Positions 63,287-64,000 of a stretch of 64,000 nt of DNA are shown in pieces. Source of the DNA: Chryseosolibacter indicum (GTDB taxonomy: Bacteria; Bacteroidota; Bacteroidia; Cytophagales; Cyclobacteriaceae). Position numbers and translations under genes: made by a program. Each line of letters begins with the position of its first letter. Within the stretch, counting starts at the first letter, position 1. A model generated the notes under the pieces. It did no database searches. It was not told the origin of the DNA and was given only the letters and a program-made list of their open reading frames with translations. The stretch is from contig NZ_JAHESD010000005.1 of NCBI RefSeq assembly GCF_018598585.1, positions 1-64,000 on the forward strand, given 5' to 3'.

Positions 63287-63877
63287 ATGGAATTCAAAAT
63301 TTACCGGGCAAAAGAAGACGAATTGATCAAAGGCTGTATAAAGCGCAACAGGAATGCGCAACAACAGCTTTTTGACCTTTATTCTGGCAAAATGTACGCT
63401 GTATGCTACAGGTACGTGCGTGAAGCTATGGAAGCTGAAGACATTCTGGTAACAGCTTTCACAAAGATTTTTGAACGGATAGATCAATTTAAGGGAGAAG
63501 GTAGTTTTGAAGGCTGGATAAGAAGAATTATTGTTAATGAATCGCTCACCTACATTCGTAGAAACAGAGCAATGTATGTTGAAACAGAACTAGACCAAGC
63601 AGACCGGCAAGTTAACTACGAACAATTAGACGACCACCTTGCAGAAGAAGACCTGTTAAATATGATCCAGCAGCTGCCATCTGGCTACCGGGTAGTTTTT
63701 AATATGTATGCTATTGATGGATATTCACACAAAGAGATAGCAGAACACCTTGGGATAAGTGAGAATACTTCAAAATCACAACTAAGCAGGGCAAGGACAT
63801 ACCTTCAAAAATTGTTGGCAGATCAGGAATGGATTTCAAAATCAAAATCGGGAAAAGATGAATCAGCAACCAGATAA
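63287..63877 (+). CDS. ECF-type RNA polymerase sigma factor
   Basis: A 196-residue sigma-70 family ECF factor. Region 2 spans about residues 22-90 (QQLFDLYSGKMYAVCYRYV, AEDILVTAFTKIFERIDQF, EGWIRRIIVNESLTYIRRN). Region 4 includes QQLPSGYRVVFNMYAIDGYS and HKEIAEHLGISENTSKSQLS. Its last 20 nt overlap the next gene, a probable anti-sigma factor, in the usual ECF/anti-sigma arrangement. Confidence 0.93.
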   Translation: MEFKIYRAKEDELIKGCIKRNRNAQQQLFDLYSGKMYAVCYRYVREAMEAEDILVTAFTKIFERIDQFKGEGSFEGWIRRIIVNESLTYIRRNRAMYVETELDQADRQVNYEQLDDHLAEEDLLNMIQQLPSGYRVVFNMYAIDGYSHKEIAEHLGISENTSKSQLSRARTYLQKLLADQEWISKSKSGKDESATR

Positions 63878-64000
63878 ATTCTTTCAGAAGAAATTAAAGA
63901 ACTTTTCAAAGCCAGTACCTACAACTGCATGGAACCGTGTTGCTGAAAAGCTGGATAAAAAGAAGGACAGGTATATCTGGATGAAGGTTGCCGCCAGTGT
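63858..64000 (+). CDS. Probable anti-sigma factor (5' part; cut by window end)
   Basis: The frame begins at ATG 63858, 20 nt inside the sigma factor gene, and runs off the window after about 47 residues (MNQQPDKFFQKKLKNFSKPV, then WNRVAEKLDKKKDRYIWMKVAAS). The visible part is a basic amphipathic N-terminus leading into the start of a likely membrane helix, as in many Bacteroidota anti-sigma proteins. The role is inferred mainly from position. Confidence 0.55.
   Translation, partial: MNQQPDKFFQKKLKNFSKPVPTTAWNRVAEKLDKKKDRYIWMKVAAS

Noticed and set aside
1-64000. CRISPR arrays, tRNA or rRNA genes, transposases, phage genes
   Set aside because: None seen on reading both strands; the only direct repeats are the two 11-bp arrays and the tld paralogues.

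Overview
The window looks like chromosome of a Bacteroidota bacterium, most likely of the order Cytophagales. Three large secreted proteins carry type IX secretion (T9SS) sorting domains: two of type B (2978-5905 and 47551-49479) and one C25 peptidase of the PorU2 kind with a type A domain. Other markers are DUF4290, a DUF3109 protein, a Cys-less L32, a PadR/PspC pair, and several promoters of the Bacteroidota form TTTG-N19/20-TAnnTTTG. The phylum call is strong; the order is an inference. I see no tRNA, rRNA, CRISPR array, prophage or complete insertion sequence. Most of the window is ordinary housekeeping DNA with short intergenic gaps.

Layout. 1-14.5 kb: sppA (cut by the window edge), folK and fabD end to end, a T9SS cargo protein, a PlsB-like acyltransferase overlapping gpsA, then minus-strand blocks greA-HIT and rsmA-mgtE-hydroxyacid dehydrogenase-pentapeptide protein. 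14.6-21 kb: pdxA, a TerB-like protein, and the block DUF177-rpmF-fabH-efp-accB-accC, which starts fatty-acid synthesis and supplies translation factors. 21-29 kb: five tandem TldD/TldE (PmbA) genes in two modules (D-D-E and D-E). All three TldD proteins begin with a twin-arginine signal. 29.1-36.9 kb: a tight operon DUF4159-MoxR-DUF58-BatA-like protein-two further membrane proteins, one with a His-rich loop.

37-54 kb: DUF3109, a PcrA/UvrD helicase, DUF4290, murA (Cys-to-Asp active-site form), an unknown protein, exonuclease III, a small basic protein, hisS-hutH-T9SS cargo, ybaB-glycosyltransferase, a small PspC protein, an OmpA/TPR-like lipoprotein and pdhB. 54-64 kb: PorU2, PadR with a large PspC/DUF2807 protein, a small secreted protein, and an ECF sigma factor overlapping a probable anti-sigma gene that leaves the window.

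The least ordinary part is 21-37 kb, where apparently exported TldD/TldE metalloproteases sit beside a MoxR/DUF58/BatA membrane system on the same strand. Other points of note are an EF-P with Asn at its tip, an Asp-type MurA, a perfect 16-bp-arm palindrome before the third tldD gene, a three-copy 11-bp repeat in two distant intergenic regions, and intrinsic terminators lying inside the 3' ends of convergent genes.
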